From Pseudomonas fluvialis (GTDB lineage: Bacteria > Pseudomonadota > Gammaproteobacteria > Pseudomonadales > Pseudomonadaceae): DNA of 64,000 bases. The position numbers and the translations under genes are program-made. Of this stretch, positions 63,011 through 64,000 are shown piece after piece. The stretch is taken from contig NZ_JACHLL010000004.1 of assembly GCF_014207935.1 (NCBI RefSeq), forward strand, positions 1-64,000, given 5' to 3'. Position 1 is the stretch's first letter, and each line of letters begins with the position of its first letter. The notes under the pieces were generated by a model. That model was given only the letters and a program-made list of their open reading frames with translations, was not told the origin of the DNA and did no database searches.

Positions 63011-63876
63011 TTCCAGTCTTCGCGCAGGCGAGTCAGGCCTTCCTGAGCCACCGAGGCCACCAGTTGGCCGGCGCGGTTATAGATGCTGCCACGGGAGAAA
63101 CCGCGGGCATTGCCCGACCAGGGGCTGTCCATGCTGTACAGCAGCCAGTCGTCCATGCGCAGGTTGGCGTGGAACCACAGGGAATGGTCGAGGCTGGCCA
63201 CCTGCATGAACTTCTGGAACACCGACACGCCGTGGGGCTGCATCGAGGTGGTCAGCAGGTTGAAGTCGCTGGCGTAGGCCAGCAGGAACTTGTGCAGCTG
63301 CGGCTCGTCGGGCAGGTTACCGGCGGCACGGAACCAGACATGCTTGACCGGCTCGCAGGGCTTGGGCGCGAAGGGATTGATCAGCGTGACCGGGCGAATC
63401 TCGATCGGCTTTTCGCTGGTGGCACGCTCGCGCATGCGCTCCGGAATCATCGGCGCGACCATGCGCGCCAGTTCGGTTTCCGACTTCAACTCGTCCGGCC
63501 CCGGCACCTCGGGCATGGTCGGCTGGTGGTTGAAACCTTCCTCGTCGTACTGAAACGAGGCGGCGCAGCTGAAGATCGGCTTGCCCTTCTGGATCGCCGT
63601 CACCCGACGGGTGCTGAAGCTGCCGCCGTCGCGGATGCGCTCGACCTGATAGACCACCGGGATGGTGGCGTCGCCGGGACGCAGGAAGTAGCCGTGCATC
63701 GAGTGCACATGGCGCGCCTCCTCCACCGTCTGACTGGCCGCCGAGACGCACTGGCCAAGCACCTGGCCACCGAACAGCTGGCGAAAGCCGAGGTCCTGGC
63801 TGAGACCGCGAAACAGGTCTTCCTCGATCTGCTCAAGGCTGAGCAGGGCCACCAGGTTATCCAGCACGTGGGTCAT
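63007..63876 (-). CDS. tesB: Acyl-CoA thioesterase II (TesB type)
   Basis: This 289-residue double-hotdog thioesterase has the TesB sequences LFRGLSQDLGFRQLFGGQVLGQ, RPGDATIPVVYQVERIRDGG, SLDHSLWFHANLRMDDWLLY and SPWSGNARGFSRG. It hydrolyses medium- and long-chain acyl-CoA. The gene is followed in overlap by the HAD phosphatase. Confidence 0.92.
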   Translation of the reverse strand: MTHVLDNLVALLSLEQIEEDLFRGLSQDLGFRQLFGGQVLGQCVSAASQTVEEARHVHSMHGYFLRPGDATIPVVYQVERIRDGGSFSTRRVTAIQKGKPIFSCAASFQYDEEGFNHQPTMPEVPGPDELKSETELARMVAPMIPERMRERATSEKPIEIRPVTLINPFAPKPCEPVKHVWFRAAGNLPDEPQLHKFLLAYASDFNLLTTSMQPHGVSVFQKFMQVASLDHSLWFHANLRMDDWLLYSMDSPWSGNARGFSRGSIYNRAGQLVASVAQEGLTRLREDWK

Positions 63877-63900
63877 GGGTTCTCCTATTAATGCCCGGGC

Positions 63901-64000
63901 TTAGACTTGCCCGGGTCGACGCAAGGTGGGGTAGGCCGGCTGGCTGCTCAGGCGCAGATCCCAGACGGCGCGACCAAGGGTGAAATGGTAAAGGCTTTGC
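63901..64000 (-). CDS. C-terminal end of a further gene (partial)
   Basis: The last 33 codons of a minus-strand gene, reading SLYHFTLGRAVWDLRLSSQP and ending RRPGQV before the stop at 63901. The rest lies outside the window. No family is recognised. It precedes tesB by 24 bp and may be in the same operon. Confidence 0.5.
   Translation of the reverse strand, partial: QSLYHFTLGRAVWDLRLSSQPAYPTLRRPGQV

Overview
The window is about 65% G+C and its gene content points to Pseudomonas: a Bcr/CflA and an HAE-1 efflux module, copZ/copA/cueR, a PA4780-type RIO kinase, a thiolase plus 450-residue FabG-like reductase pair, a SpeB/GbuA-type ureohydrolase with a polyamine-binding protein, sdaA, gltS and tesB. 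No RNA gene, CRISPR array or complete insertion sequence was seen. Species cannot be fixed from the sequence alone.

Bases 1-10900 are accessory. On the minus strand lies a polymorphic-toxin locus. Rhs is divided over two consecutive genes (8508-10160 and 5731-8490), each with its own signal peptide. The second ends in a 135-residue tip that looks like a permuted papain/NlpC-like enzyme and is followed by a membrane protein that is probably its immunity factor. Further on (423-1723) is an orphan Rhs tip carrying a JAMM (JAB) metalloprotease motif with a secreted partner in ATGA overlap. Its 5' end is homologous to the end of the main Rhs core. Between the two tips sit a Fic protein, a tyrosine recombinase with a nonsense codon, a TOPRIM-like fragment without its catalytic residues, and related repeats with 45-bp internal spacing. 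Degenerate gene scraps (10341-10899) border the locus on the other side.

Bases 10912-22583 hold an AraC regulator divergent from a ferredoxin-reductase/AlkB-family hydroxylase pair resembling XylA/XylM, a RutR-like TetR regulator with a YigZ-family gene, an oxidoreductase, gltS with an unusual TAXI lipoprotein, and a PAS/GAF sensor that ends without an output domain. Bases 22584-31897 hold drug efflux genes and a copper regulon: copZ and copA-cueR each have a CueR-type promoter.

Bases 31967-44494 are mostly household genes: a RIO kinase, a LysR/oxidoreductase pair with a clear operator, a shortened Ada protein, ureohydrolase and polyamine uptake, a TetR-hydrolase-thioesterase set with a palindromic operator, sdaA, and a solute-binding gene flanked by copies of the sdaA 3' end.

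Bases 44698-53557 form a phosphate-scavenging cluster on the minus strand: TonB-dependent receptor, beta-propeller phytase lipoprotein, TolQ/TolR/TonB energiser and PhoX phosphatase. A good Pho-box match lies upstream and a REP-like palindrome lies between each functional block. The likely logic is uptake or capture of phytate at the outer membrane, dephosphorylation, and PhoB control.

Bases 53810-64000 hold a degenerate GGDEF protein with an intact I-site, an AraC regulator, a thiolase/reductase pair, a 270-bp MITE-like element, small envelope proteins, a PhzF protein, a DUF411 protein, a YpfJ-like protein that has lost its zinc ligands, a HAD phosphatase and TesB.
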